In this document: piece by piece, positions 1 to 5,400 of the stretch
Numbering within the stretch: position 1 is the stretch's first letter
How the letters are laid out: each line of letters opens with the position of its first letter
Assembly: GCA_964519955.1 (NCBI GenBank)
Contig: CAZFLM010000137.1
Coordinates: forward strand, 1 to 10,535
Direction of reading: 5' to 3'
Source of the DNA: CAZFLM01 sp964519955
GTDB lineage: Bacteria; Armatimonadota; Chthonomonadetes; Chthonomonadales; CAJBBX01
Length of the DNA: 10,535 nucleotides
Program-made: the position numbers and the translations under genes
The notes under the pieces: model-generated
What the model saw: only the letters and a program-made list of their open reading frames with translations
Databases searched by the model: none
Told to the model about the DNA's origin: nothing

Positions 1-357
1 CCGCTGCGAGGCCCCGGCCATGATGTACGTCTGCAGCCACATCAGCAGGGCGTTGGAGCACTGCAGCGCCAGCATCAGGGCGCAGATGCGCGCCAGACCC
101 GGCAGGTCGCGCCCCATGATGTAGCGGTCGATGGCGCGCGCCGTCAGGAAGGGACCCGTCAGGCTCAGCCCGGTCGAGATGACGACGATGACCGCCGTCG
201 CGATGAGCGCCGCGCGCTGCGTCTTGAGGTAGCCCCAGAGGCGCCGCACCGTCCCGCGCTTGTCCTGCGCGCGCTCGATCTTCGCACCGAAGGCGTGCGG
301 CCCACCGCGCCCGAAGATCGGCGGCGGCTCCGACTGGGTCTTCTGCTTAGGAGGCAT
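1..357 (-). CDS. ABC exporter subunit (permease-ATPase half-transporter), N-terminal part only
   Basis: Only the first 119 codons are present; the gene continues past the left edge. The start is an ATG preceded by a strong Shine-Dalgarno (GGAGGT at 371-366, 8-base spacing). The visible part has a basic cytosolic N-terminus of about 50 residues (a run of P, G and charged residues ending in LWGYLKTQR), then a hydrophobic span ALIATAVIVVISTGLSL and the motif GPFLTARAIDRYI. The latter is typical of the first loop of type-1 ABC exporter membrane domains ('P.l.g.aID.yI'). A second hydrophobic stretch (ICALMLALQCSNALLMWLQ) follows. The ATP-binding domain is not in the window. It overlaps the end of the upstream ABC gene by 11 bases, so the two are almost certainly co-translated as the halves of a heterodimeric exporter of the YheI/YheH, BmrC/BmrD or TM287/288 type. 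If that pairing holds, this partner should supply the catalytically complete Walker B and H-loop. The substrate is unknown. Confidence 0.88.
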   Translation of the reverse strand, partial: MPPKQKTQSEPPPIFGRGGPHAFGAKIERAQDKRGTVRRLWGYLKTQRAALIATAVIVVISTGLSLTGPFLTARAIDRYIMGRDLPGLARICALMLALQCSNALLMWLQTYIMAGASQR

Positions 358-2098
358 CGTCTTCCACCTCCCCGCCGCCGATCTGCGACTCGTAGATGTC
401 GCGGTAGATGGGGCTGCTCTCCATCAGCTCCGCGTGCGCGCCCTGCGCCACGATGCGCCCGTCGTCGATGACCAGGATGCGGTCCGCGCCCACCACCGTG
501 CCGATGCGCTGCGCCACCACGAGCACGGTCCCCTTGCCGTCGCGCTTCTCCATCGCGGCCTGGATGCGCGCCTCGGTCTCCACGTCCACCGCGCTCGTGC
601 TGTCGTCCAGGATGAGCACGGGCGGGTTCGGCAGCAGGGCGCGGGCAATGGCGATCCGCTGCTTCTGGCCGCCGGAGAGGTTCACGCCGCGCTGCCCGAG
701 CACCGTGTCGTAGCCCTCCGGGAAGCCCGTGATGAAGTCGTGCGCCTGGGCCAGCTTCGCCGCCTCGACCACTTCCTCGTCGCTGGCGTCGGGCTTGCCG
801 TAGCGGATGTTGTCGCGGATGGTGCCGCTGAAGAGCACGGTCTCCTGCAGCGCCACGCCGATGGCGGAGTGCAGCTCGGTCTGGTCCAGCTCGCGGATGT
901 CCGCGCCATCCAGCGTGATGCGCCCCTCGGAGATGTCGTAGAAACGCGGCGTCAGGTTGACGAGGCTGGACTTGCCGGAGCCCGTCGCGCCGAGGAGCGC
1001 CACGCGCTGGCCTGGCTCCGCGACGAAGGACACGCCCTTGAGCACCGGGTCGCTGCCGTCGCGGCTGTAGCTGAACGTCACGTTGTCGAACTGGACGCGC
1101 CCGCGCGGCTCGGGCATCGGCTTCGGCGCTTCGGGGTTCGGCACGTCCGGCACGCTCTCCAGTACCTCGTCGATGCGCTGCGCGGAGGCCTCGGCGCGAG
1201 CCAGGCGCATCACCAGCATGCTCACGAACATCAGCGAGAAGAGCACCTGCATGAGGTAGTTGGTGAACGCCACGATCTCGCCCACGTGCAGGCTGCCGCG
1301 CACCACGCCCTGCCCGCCCAGCCACAGCGCGCCGACCACGCCGAGGTTGAGGATGATGATGACCGCGGGCATGGTGATCGCGTTGACGCGCAGCGTGACG
1401 ATGTTCTGCTGGACGAGCGCCTCGTTCGCCGCGCCGAAGCGCTCCGCCTCGTGCCGCGCGCGCCCGAACGCCTTCACCACGCGGATGCCGGCCAGGTTCT
1501 CCTGCAGCACGCCGTTCAGCGCGTCGAGCCGCTCCTGCACCTTGCTGAACATGGGGTAGGTCTTGCGCACCACGACGATGAGCACGCCGAGGACCGCGGG
1601 CATGAGCGGGATGAAGAGCAGCGAGAGGCGCGGGCTGGTGACGAGGCCCATGATGAGCCCGCCGACGAGCATGAGCGGCGCGCGGACCATGATGCGCAGG
1701 AGCATCATCGAGGCGTCCTGGACCTGCATGACATCACTGGTCAGGCGGGTGATGAGGCCGCCCGTTTCCAGGCGGTCGAGGTTGCCGAACGAGAGGGTCT
1801 GCACCTTGGCGAAGAGGGTGTGCCGCAGGTCGGTGCCGAGGCCCTGCGCGGCGAGGACGGAGAGGATGGTGCACCCGACGCCGCCCGCCATCCCGACGAG
1901 CGCCGCGCCGATCATGAGCCCGCCCATGTGCAGGACGGTGGCCATGCTGCCGCGCGCGATGCCCTGGTCGATGATGTGCTGCAGGAGGCGCGGCTGCAGC
2001 AGGTCCATCGTGACTTCGAGGGCCATGGCCAACGGCGAGAGGATCGCCCACCAGATATGCGGTTTGATGAAGCGGGCGAACATCCGCGCTGCGTGCAT
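347..2098 (-). CDS. ABC exporter subunit with degenerate ATP site (permease-ATPase fusion)
   Basis: This is a half-size ABC exporter of 583 aa counted from ATG 2098, the usual family length, probably working as one half of a heterodimer in the cytoplasmic membrane. An N-terminal six-helix membrane domain (about residues 1-310) precedes the nucleotide-binding domain. Visible motifs: Walker A GATGSGKS (370-377), Q-loop Gln418 in LQETVLFSGT, signature LSGGQ (474-478), Walker B LILD with D498, D-loop SAVD. Two catalytic positions are non-canonical: the Glu after Walker B is Asp499, and the H-loop His is Gln530 (VVAQRIGT). That pairing is known for the degenerate subunit of heterodimeric exporters. 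The reading frame is open to an upstream ATG at 2173, but ATG 2098 gives the normal family N-terminus and lies 6 bases after a TACTAT -10 element. The next gene overlaps its 3' end by 11 bases. The function is probably drug or lipid-like export; the substrate cannot be told. Confidence 0.93.
   Translation of the reverse strand: MHAARMFARFIKPHIWWAILSPLAMALEVTMDLLQPRLLQHIIDQGIARGSMATVLHMGGLMIGAALVGMAGGVGCTILSVLAAQGLGTDLRHTLFAKVQTLSFGNLDRLETGGLITRLTSDVMQVQDASMMLLRIMVRAPLMLVGGLIMGLVTSPRLSLLFIPLMPAVLGVLIVVVRKTYPMFSKVQERLDALNGVLQENLAGIRVVKAFGRARHEAERFGAANEALVQQNIVTLRVNAITMPAVIIILNLGVVGALWLGGQGVVRGSLHVGEIVAFTNYLMQVLFSLMFVSMLVMRLARAEASAQRIDEVLESVPDVPNPEAPKPMPEPRGRVQFDNVTFSYSRDGSDPVLKGVSFVAEPGQRVALLGATGSGKSSLVNLTPRFYDISEGRITLDGADIRELDQTELHSAIGVALQETVLFSGTIRDNIRYGKPDASDEEVVEAAKLAQAHDFITGFPEGYDTVLGQRGVNLSGGQKQRIAIARALLPNPPVLILDDSTSAVDVETEARIQAAMEKRDGKGTVLVVAQRIGTVVGADRILVIDDGRIVAQGAHAELMESSPIYRDIYESQIGGGEVEDDAS
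366..371 (-). promoter_or_regulatory. Shine-Dalgarno of the second ABC gene
   Basis: GGAGGT lies 8 bases before ATG 357, inside the last codons of the upstream ABC gene. It fixes the start of the truncated gene and shows that this organism uses anti-SD pairing for operon-internal genes. Confidence 0.75.
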
Positions 2099-2104
2099 GG
2101 CTGG

Positions 2105-2110
2105 ATAGTA
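2105..2110 (-). promoter_or_regulatory. Candidate -10 element for a leaderless ABC mRNA
   Basis: TACTAT reads toward the ABC gene and ends exactly 6 bases before ATG 2098. A sigma-70 start site 7 bases after the -10 would coincide with the A of the start codon, giving a leaderless transcript. There is no convincing -35 at 16-18 bases (GCGCTT at 17). The only purine-rich stretch (GGAAGG, 12 bases before ATG) is too distant for a good Shine-Dalgarno. The same 6-base geometry occurs at the AbrB-like gene. Confidence 0.5.
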
Positions 2111-2340
2111 CCTTCCGCGCCGGCCCAAAGCGCCCGGTCGCAGTACGGTACCCCGCGGGTGCGTGCGCGTCAAGAGGTCGTTCCGTGGTCCATGTCGCTA
2201 CGGCGCGAGAAGGGCAGACAATGGGCGCACAAAGGGCGCAAACATGGGTTTGATCCCTTGTTCTCCCCTCCTGGGGCCTGTGTGGACCCGTGGCGGCGTG
2301 GACGACGCCCTGTGCTGGGCCGCTGGCGCCTGCCTGGCGG
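2111..2340. other. Divergent intergenic region
   Basis: This lies between the divergent ABC operon and the AbrB-like operon. I see the two promoter elements at its edges and no convincing gene, terminator or long repeat in between. Open frames crossing it lack start signals and family similarity. Confidence 0.5.
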
Positions 2341-2369
2341 TTGACGGACACCGCCGATGCGTGTATCAT
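2341..2369 (+). promoter_or_regulatory. Sigma-70-type promoter of the AbrB-like operon (leaderless)
   Basis: The -35 TTGACG (2341-2346) and -10 TATCAT (2364-2369) are separated by 17 bases, close to consensus. The -10 ends 6 bases before ATG 2376, so the predicted transcription start is the A of the start codon itself. No Shine-Dalgarno precedes the ATG, as expected for a leaderless message. This is the best promoter in the window. Confidence 0.7.
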
Positions 2370-2375
2370 GCTTGC

Positions 2376-2654
2376 ATGACTACGCGAACCATCATCGACG
2401 CGGACGGGCGGGTCGAGATCCCCCGCGAGGTGCGCGAGGCGCTGAGCCTGGCGCCCGGCGACCCGCTGGAGATCGAGTCCACCGGTGACACCAGCACGCT
2501 GGGCCCGACGAATCCCCAGGTCCATCTGCGGAAGGAACTCGGGCTGTACGTCTACTTCTCCGGCACGCCCGCCACCGCGGAAGACGCGCAGCAGACCATC
2601 GACCGCACGCGCGAAGGGCGAGAGGACAGCTGCGCGCAGCAGCCACGAGACTGA
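2376..2654 (+). CDS. AbrB/MazE-type swapped-hairpin DNA-binding protein (antitoxin-like)
   Basis: A small protein of 92 aa. Residues 1-37 (MTTRTIIDADGRVEIPREVR, then EALSLAPGDPLEIE) have the pattern of the AbrB/SpoVT/MazE beta-hairpin domain: 'D..GRv.IP..vR..L.l.pGd.leie'. This domain dimerises and binds DNA. The C-terminal tail (VHLRKELGLYVYFSGTP...AQQTIDRTREGRE) resembles the toxin-wrapping tail of VapB/MazE-type antitoxins, in which 'gl.v..g......ie.lReeR' is common. ATG 2376 is chosen because the domain begins there and because the promoter's predicted start coincides with it; upstream in-frame ATGs (2163, 2244) encode no recognisable sequence. The usual partner, a PIN or MazF toxin, is not next to it. 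Instead a GTG-started 287-aa gene follows after 27 bases. It probably represses its own promoter; that is inferred from the family. Confidence 0.85.
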   Translation: MTTRTIIDADGRVEIPREVREALSLAPGDPLEIESTGDTSTLGPTNPQVHLRKELGLYVYFSGTPATAEDAQQTIDRTREGREDSCAQQPRD

Positions 2655-2670
2655 CGGGCATGGCAAGAAC

Positions 2671-2676
2671 AGGAGA
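2671..2676 (+). promoter_or_regulatory. Shine-Dalgarno selecting GTG 2682
   Basis: AGGAGA lies 5 bases before GTG 2682 (AGGAG with 6-base spacing). It supports the GTG start over the next possible in-frame starts. Confidence 0.65.
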
Positions 2677-2681
2677 CCACG

Positions 2682-3545
2682 GTGTTCGCGGACAAGACGC
2701 TGAAACAGTTGGTCGAGCTGCTCAAGAAGCGAGGAGCATGCCTGTTCCACGCATGCCAGTACAAAGACTTCCTGAGCTACCTAAGCCTTGGGGGAGTCCC
2801 ATCGCGCGCGAGGCTCGAAAGTGCTGGTGCCGAATACACGGCCTTCGACTCGGACCGCAATGACCGGGAGAGCGGGGCCTGGGAGTTGGTGTTCTTCAAC
2901 CTGATGGACTTCGGCAACTTCTTCGCGACCGGCTCTATGGGCACACCAACTGCCTATGGACCGATCACGGTGGTACTTGCCCCTGCAGCACTGCTAGAGG
3001 CCCAAGACGTGGCCGTCTGCCCCCGGTCCGCGGGCCACCCGGGGTTCGATCGCGCTGCTGAGTGCTTGCCCTCTCAGGAGGATGTCGACAGCTTGTTCGC
3101 GAACCCAACTGACGGCAGCGGCGGGCCAGCGTACTACCTCAAGGATGCGCGCCCTGAGGTGTCCGCCTCCTACATCGCGGGCTTCGCTGGCTGGTGCCAC
3201 GCCAGGAGGATACTCGTTGAGGCCGTCAACGTTGGTGCGGCTGGTCTACTCGATGCTGTCGGCTGCGCCGCTGCAAAGGCGGGGCTCACTGCACCAGCGA
3301 AGCCGCGATTCTACAAGTGCGCCCAGAGGCAGCAGGTGCTGGGCGATCTGTGTCGCCTACTAGCCGATGATTCGGTACGACTAGAGGACTCGAGCGCCCA
3401 TCCCCAAGTGTCCGGCGCTACCAGGGCATGGGCAACGCAGCTCCAGTCCGAGGAATGTGCGTACCAGTACGCGCGTTTCGCCCAGTACCTGAGGGATGGC
3501 ACACTGGGGCCCCTAAGTGCGGCCCATCACCGGGAGAGGACCTGA
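2682..3545 (+). CDS. Uncharacterised 287-aa protein, possible DarT-like ADP-ribosyltransferase
   Basis: I do not recognise this as a named family with certainty. The N-terminal two thirds resemble DarT-type (DUF4433) DNA ADP-ribosyltransferases in motif order. LFHACQYKDFLSYL with H23 is like the NAD-binding 'yHiThi.Nl..il' strand, followed by GGVPSRARL with R42 and R44. Next come a hydrophobic block around WELVFFNLMDFGNFFA (67-82) and YGPITVVLAPAAL (92-104). RSAG...FDRAAECL follows, in which E127 stands where DarT has its catalytic Glu ('r.aEfLv'). The C-terminal 100 residues are Ala/Arg-rich and probably helical, without a motif I know. There is no signal peptide or membrane span, so it should act in the cytoplasm. 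The start is GTG with a good Shine-Dalgarno. The gene sits 27 bases after the AbrB-like gene, and its stop overlaps the next ATG by one base. Base and codon use look more AT-rich than the flanking ABC and phosphopantetheinyl transferase genes, suggesting transfer. It could be the toxin of this operon; that is inference. Confidence 0.65.
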   Translation: MFADKTLKQLVELLKKRGACLFHACQYKDFLSYLSLGGVPSRARLESAGAEYTAFDSDRNDRESGAWELVFFNLMDFGNFFATGSMGTPTAYGPITVVLAPAALLEAQDVAVCPRSAGHPGFDRAAECLPSQEDVDSLFANPTDGSGGPAYYLKDARPEVSASYIAGFAGWCHARRILVEAVNVGAAGLLDAVGCAAAKAGLTAPAKPRFYKCAQRQQVLGDLCRLLADDSVRLEDSSAHPQVSGATRAWATQLQSEECAYQYARFAQYLRDGTLGPLSAAHHRERT

Positions 3546-3721
3546 TGAACGAACAGGCGATGAGTGGGGCACTCGACAGGATACATGACATCGCAGTGAA
3601 GCTGTTGAGCTACGATGTTCCGCGCGAAGTGGAGGAGGGGCTGCACGCCATCGTCTCGGTCGCGCGATACAGGTTCGACGTCCTCTCATCGAGCGACGCC
3701 GGCACACCCGGTGGGGAATAG
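3545..3721 (+). CDS. 58-aa protein translationally coupled to the DarT-like gene
   Basis: The start ATG shares one base with the preceding TGA stop and is preceded by GGGAG/AGAGGA (3532-3540). The start is therefore well supported even though the frame is open further upstream. The 58 residues are mostly helix-forming (GALDRIHDIAVKLL, REVEEGLHAIVSVARYRF), with a polar Gly/Ser tail. No family is recognised. Its size, lack of a signal peptide and tight coupling are what one expects of an antitoxin or accessory subunit matched in amount to the upstream protein, but nothing in the sequence proves that. It is probably the last gene of a three-gene operon with the AbrB-like and DarT-like genes, since a stem-loop lies 21 bases after its stop. 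Confidence 0.6.
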   Translation: MNEQAMSGALDRIHDIAVKLLSYDVPREVEEGLHAIVSVARYRFDVLSSSDAGTPGGE

Positions 3722-3741
3722 CCGCATACGCGATTCCGAGC

Positions 3742-3789
3742 GCAGCGGGTTGAGGGCTGGGTGCCCCTTCGGCGGCTCACGCCCGCTGC
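3742..3789 (+). terminator. Imperfect stem-loop after the AbrB-like operon
   Basis: GCAGCGGG (3742-3749) pairs perfectly with CCCGCTGC (3782-3789). Inside, TGAG (3751-3754) can pair with CTCA (3776-3779), extending the stem with small bulges. It begins 21 bases after the stop of the 58-aa gene. There is no T-tract, so it would be a non-classical terminator or a 3'-stabilising structure. The rest of 3722-3878 shows nothing else. Confidence 0.35.
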
Positions 3790-3878
3790 AATCCCGCGTT
3801 GGGTTGTCAGCATCGATCAGCGTTGCGCCAGGGGCGACCGGCACACCGCCAGGCGTCTCGCCATGGTAGAAGCGACGT

Positions 3879-4088
3879 ATGGGCGCCCTGGAGCCAGACC
3901 CACTGCGCGTTGACCGCACGGCCATCGAGGTCGCAGAACTCGGCGGCGACGGCCCGGATGCCGACTACTGGGCCGATGCCACGGTCGAGGAGCGCCTCGC
4001 CCACATGGAGTACCTGCGCCGGGTGAACTATGGACCTGCAGCGATAGGTCCGATGGAGAGGGTGCTGGAAGTGGGCAGGCGCGAGTAG
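3879..4088 (+). CDS. Small protein resembling the partner of AbiEii-type nucleotidyltransferase toxins
   Basis: A protein of 69 aa. The core DYWADATVEERLAHMEYLRR (29-48), followed by VNYG and MERVLEV (59-65), matches a common pattern of small proteins: 'd..yW...tpeeRl..le.lRr..yg......rlqrvleiv.r'. These are often encoded just before AbiEii/AbiGii-like nucleotidyltransferase genes, where they are taken to be antitoxins or accessory proteins. No nucleotidyltransferase follows here: the next gene is the convergent VapC45-like toxin, ending 50 bases away. The gene is therefore either an orphan remnant or an antitoxin acting without its usual partner. ATG 3879 is the only suitable start. No Shine-Dalgarno or clear promoter is seen; TAGAAG ends 6 bases before ATG but lacks the conserved final T of a -10. 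Family assignment is from memory of the motif pattern. Confidence 0.55.
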   Translation: MGALEPDPLRVDRTAIEVAELGGDGPDADYWADATVEERLAHMEYLRRVNYGPAAIGPMERVLEVGRRE

Positions 4089-4138
4089 CATTCGACGGCC
4101 CTTGGGCTCAGCCGCGAGCAGACGCGGGGTGTTGCAGC

Positions 4139-4558
4139 CTACTTCTGCCGACGCCGCGGCGGTTGGGCGGAGAGACGGCCTCGTAGATCGACGAAGCGAA
4201 CCTCCCCCGGTGCCAGGGCGTCGGCCTGGACCCGGACACCGCGCCAGAACCGAAGGAACCATAGGGCCTGGTCCCACCGGTCTCTTGTCGCGAGCACCAA
4301 CGGCAGGAACAGCGCCCTCGCACCGGCGGAAGATATCACTGCGGCCTCTGCGGCGTCGCGCATCTGCCGGTGATCCATGGTCACATATGTGAAGTCGCGC
4401 TCCGCCGCGATCGGGATCCACAGAAGGTCTGGGTGACCACGACCGAACACGTCGCCGATGTGCTTCACACGCCGGTCGCCGAGGCGGTTGAGTATCTTCA
4501 CCAGGTTGGGTGAGGTGTTCTCATCGAACAGGTAGGCTACGCCGCCTTCTTGAGCCAT
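4139..4558 (-). CDS. VapC45-like PIN-like domain toxin (putative ribonuclease)
   Basis: A protein of 139 aa. The N-terminal strand VAYLFDENTSPNL has D12 and E13 where PIN-like nucleases have their first metal-binding acids. VKHIGDVFGRGHPDLLWIPIA supplies D44 in the 'G.pDe.wi' position, and FTYVTMDHRQM supplies D62 ('vT.D'). This arrangement is that of the DUF5615/VapC45 PIN-like group rather than classical VapC. Such toxins are metal-dependent RNases acting in the cytoplasm. The length and the large upstream HTH/DUF433 antitoxin match the M. tuberculosis VapBC45 pair (Rv2018/Rv2019). The start overlaps the antitoxin gene by 22 bases, with GAGG 4 bases before the ATG inside antitoxin codons, so its synthesis is coupled to the antitoxin. 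All expected acidic residues appear intact, so the toxin is probably functional. The tail is short and basic (PPRRRQK). Confidence 0.85.
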   Translation of the reverse strand: MAQEGGVAYLFDENTSPNLVKILNRLGDRRVKHIGDVFGRGHPDLLWIPIAAERDFTYVTMDHRQMRDAAEAAVISSAGARALFLPLVLATRDRWDQALWFLRFWRGVRVQADALAPGEVRFVDLRGRLSAQPPRRRQK

Positions 4559-5232
4559 TCCGCCTCGAACTCCACCGCATCGGTCACGCCCTGCTCGGTC
4601 ATCTCATACCAGTCGACGACTGCGGCAACGCTGCCCTCGGCCCGATAGGCTCGGTACGCCACATCCGTGGCGACGCCGGAACGAACTTCAATCGGCACGC
4701 CAAAGGAGCGGCTAGGGTCGAGAACTACCAGGCGCCCCTTACCCATTGGCCACCAACGGACGGCCAGCAGTTCCTCATCAAGGTCGAGGTTGCGGAAGAA
4801 GGCGTCCGCGAACTCAAAGACATGCTGGTGGCTCGCCAGATCCCTGTACTGGCCGCCGGCATCGAGGAGGAGCCTGCGCCCATCGGTGCGGAGCCGATCG
4901 ACAGCAAACGGAAACGGCGTGGACCATTCCTCTCTCAGCCGTGCAGCGGCGGAGCGTATCAGCGGGAGGTCCACTCCGACCGACCTGAACGCCTTCACGA
5001 AGTGGAGTTCAATCAGCTCCCTGAATGTGAGAAGGCCTGGTTCGCTGTCGGACCGGTCGAGAACAGGCGCAGAACAGCGCACGCCCGTCGGCACGCAGTA
5101 GCTATAGCCCTCGGCCCATCGTCGCACGCTATTCGCATGGGCATGGAGCAGGCGTGCGGCCTCGCCGATGGTGTAGATGCCTGTGCCGAGGCCGAGGTGG
5201 GGGGCGCTCGCAGTTGGGGCAGCCGTCGCCAT
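4537..5232 (-). CDS. VapB45-like antitoxin with HTH and DUF433 domains
   Basis: A protein of 231 aa. Residues 19-42 (IYTIGEAARLLHAHANSVRRW) form a MerR/VapB45-like helix-turn-helix. The middle contains GLLTFRELIELHFVKAFR (66-83), shared by VapB45-type antitoxins. The C-terminus (VVLDPSRSFGVPIEVRSGVAT, then VAAVVDWYEMTEQGVTDAVEFE) is a DUF433 domain. It should neutralise the downstream VapC45-like PIN protein and repress its own promoter. The open frame extends far upstream into the next gene's antisense. The true start is chosen as ATG 5232 because GGAGG at 5239-5243 lies 6 bases before it; ATG 5238 directly abuts that GGAGG and is too close. The 3' end overlaps the toxin start by 22 bases. 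Compared with M. tuberculosis VapB45 (about 239 aa from memory) the length is normal. Confidence 0.85.
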   Translation of the reverse strand: MATAAPTASAPHLGLGTGIYTIGEAARLLHAHANSVRRWAEGYSYCVPTGVRCSAPVLDRSDSEPGLLTFRELIELHFVKAFRSVGVDLPLIRSAAARLREEWSTPFPFAVDRLRTDGRRLLLDAGGQYRDLASHQHVFEFADAFFRNLDLDEELLAVRWWPMGKGRLVVLDPSRSFGVPIEVRSGVATDVAYRAYRAEGSVAAVVDWYEMTEQGVTDAVEFEAEWLKKAA

Positions 5233-5238
5233 CGTCAT

Positions 5239-5243
5239 CCTCC
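5239..5243 (-). promoter_or_regulatory. Shine-Dalgarno selecting ATG 5232 of the VapB45-like gene
   Basis: GGAGG is spaced 6 bases from ATG 5232 and 0 bases from the alternative ATG 5238. This resolves the start codon. Confidence 0.65.
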
Positions 5244-5245
5244 AG

Positions 5246-5262
5246 AGGCATGCAGAGTGCCT
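5246..5262. promoter_or_regulatory. Short inverted repeat upstream of vapBC45-like genes (possible operator)
   Basis: AGGCA (5246-5250) and TGCCT (5258-5262) are arranged as a dyad with a 7-base spacer just upstream of the antitoxin ribosome-binding site. TA antitoxins commonly bind such dyads to autoregulate. The arms are short and could occur by chance. The remainder of the 5233-5400 divergent region shows the near-leaderless -10 of the next gene and no further structure beyond an 8-base palindrome at 5351-5358. Confidence 0.22.
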
Positions 5263-5383
5263 GTGTCTGTCCATACGCTGCCGGGTGCAGGGATTCCTCC
5301 CAGCGATGATTGCAGCTAATGCCGTGTGTGCTGCGCCGCCCAAAGGGTCCAGTGCACTCTCCCACGCATCCTGCGCCGTTAGG

Positions 5384-5389
5384 TAAACT
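5384..5389 (+). promoter_or_regulatory. Candidate -10 element of the phosphopantetheinyl transferase gene
   Basis: TAAACT lies 11 bases before ATG 5401 in otherwise GC-rich DNA. The predicted start site is about 5396, leaving a 5-base leader with no Shine-Dalgarno (the bases before ATG are mostly C). No -35 consensus is seen. It would be a third example of a leaderless or near-leaderless start in this window. Confidence 0.4.
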
Positions 5390-5400
5390 GCCCCCAACCC

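Noticed and set aside
260..2344. Long plus-strand open frame of 694 codons opposite the ABC genes
   Set aside because: It is the antisense of the ABC exporter genes. It is rich in H, R, A and D as expected for antisense in GC-rich DNA and shows no family motif.
2163..2375. N-terminal extension of the AbrB-like gene
   Set aside because: The extension has no recognisable sequence, and a near-consensus promoter with its start at ATG 2376 lies inside it.
3798..3804. Integron attC-like half site (GTTGGGT) near a bulged hairpin
   Set aside because: No matching RYYYAAC box lies at the other end of the hairpin, and no integrase or cassette series is visible.
3867..3872. TAGAAG ending 6 bases before ATG 3879 as a further leaderless -10
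   Set aside because: It lacks the conserved final T and has no -35, so it is too weak to call.
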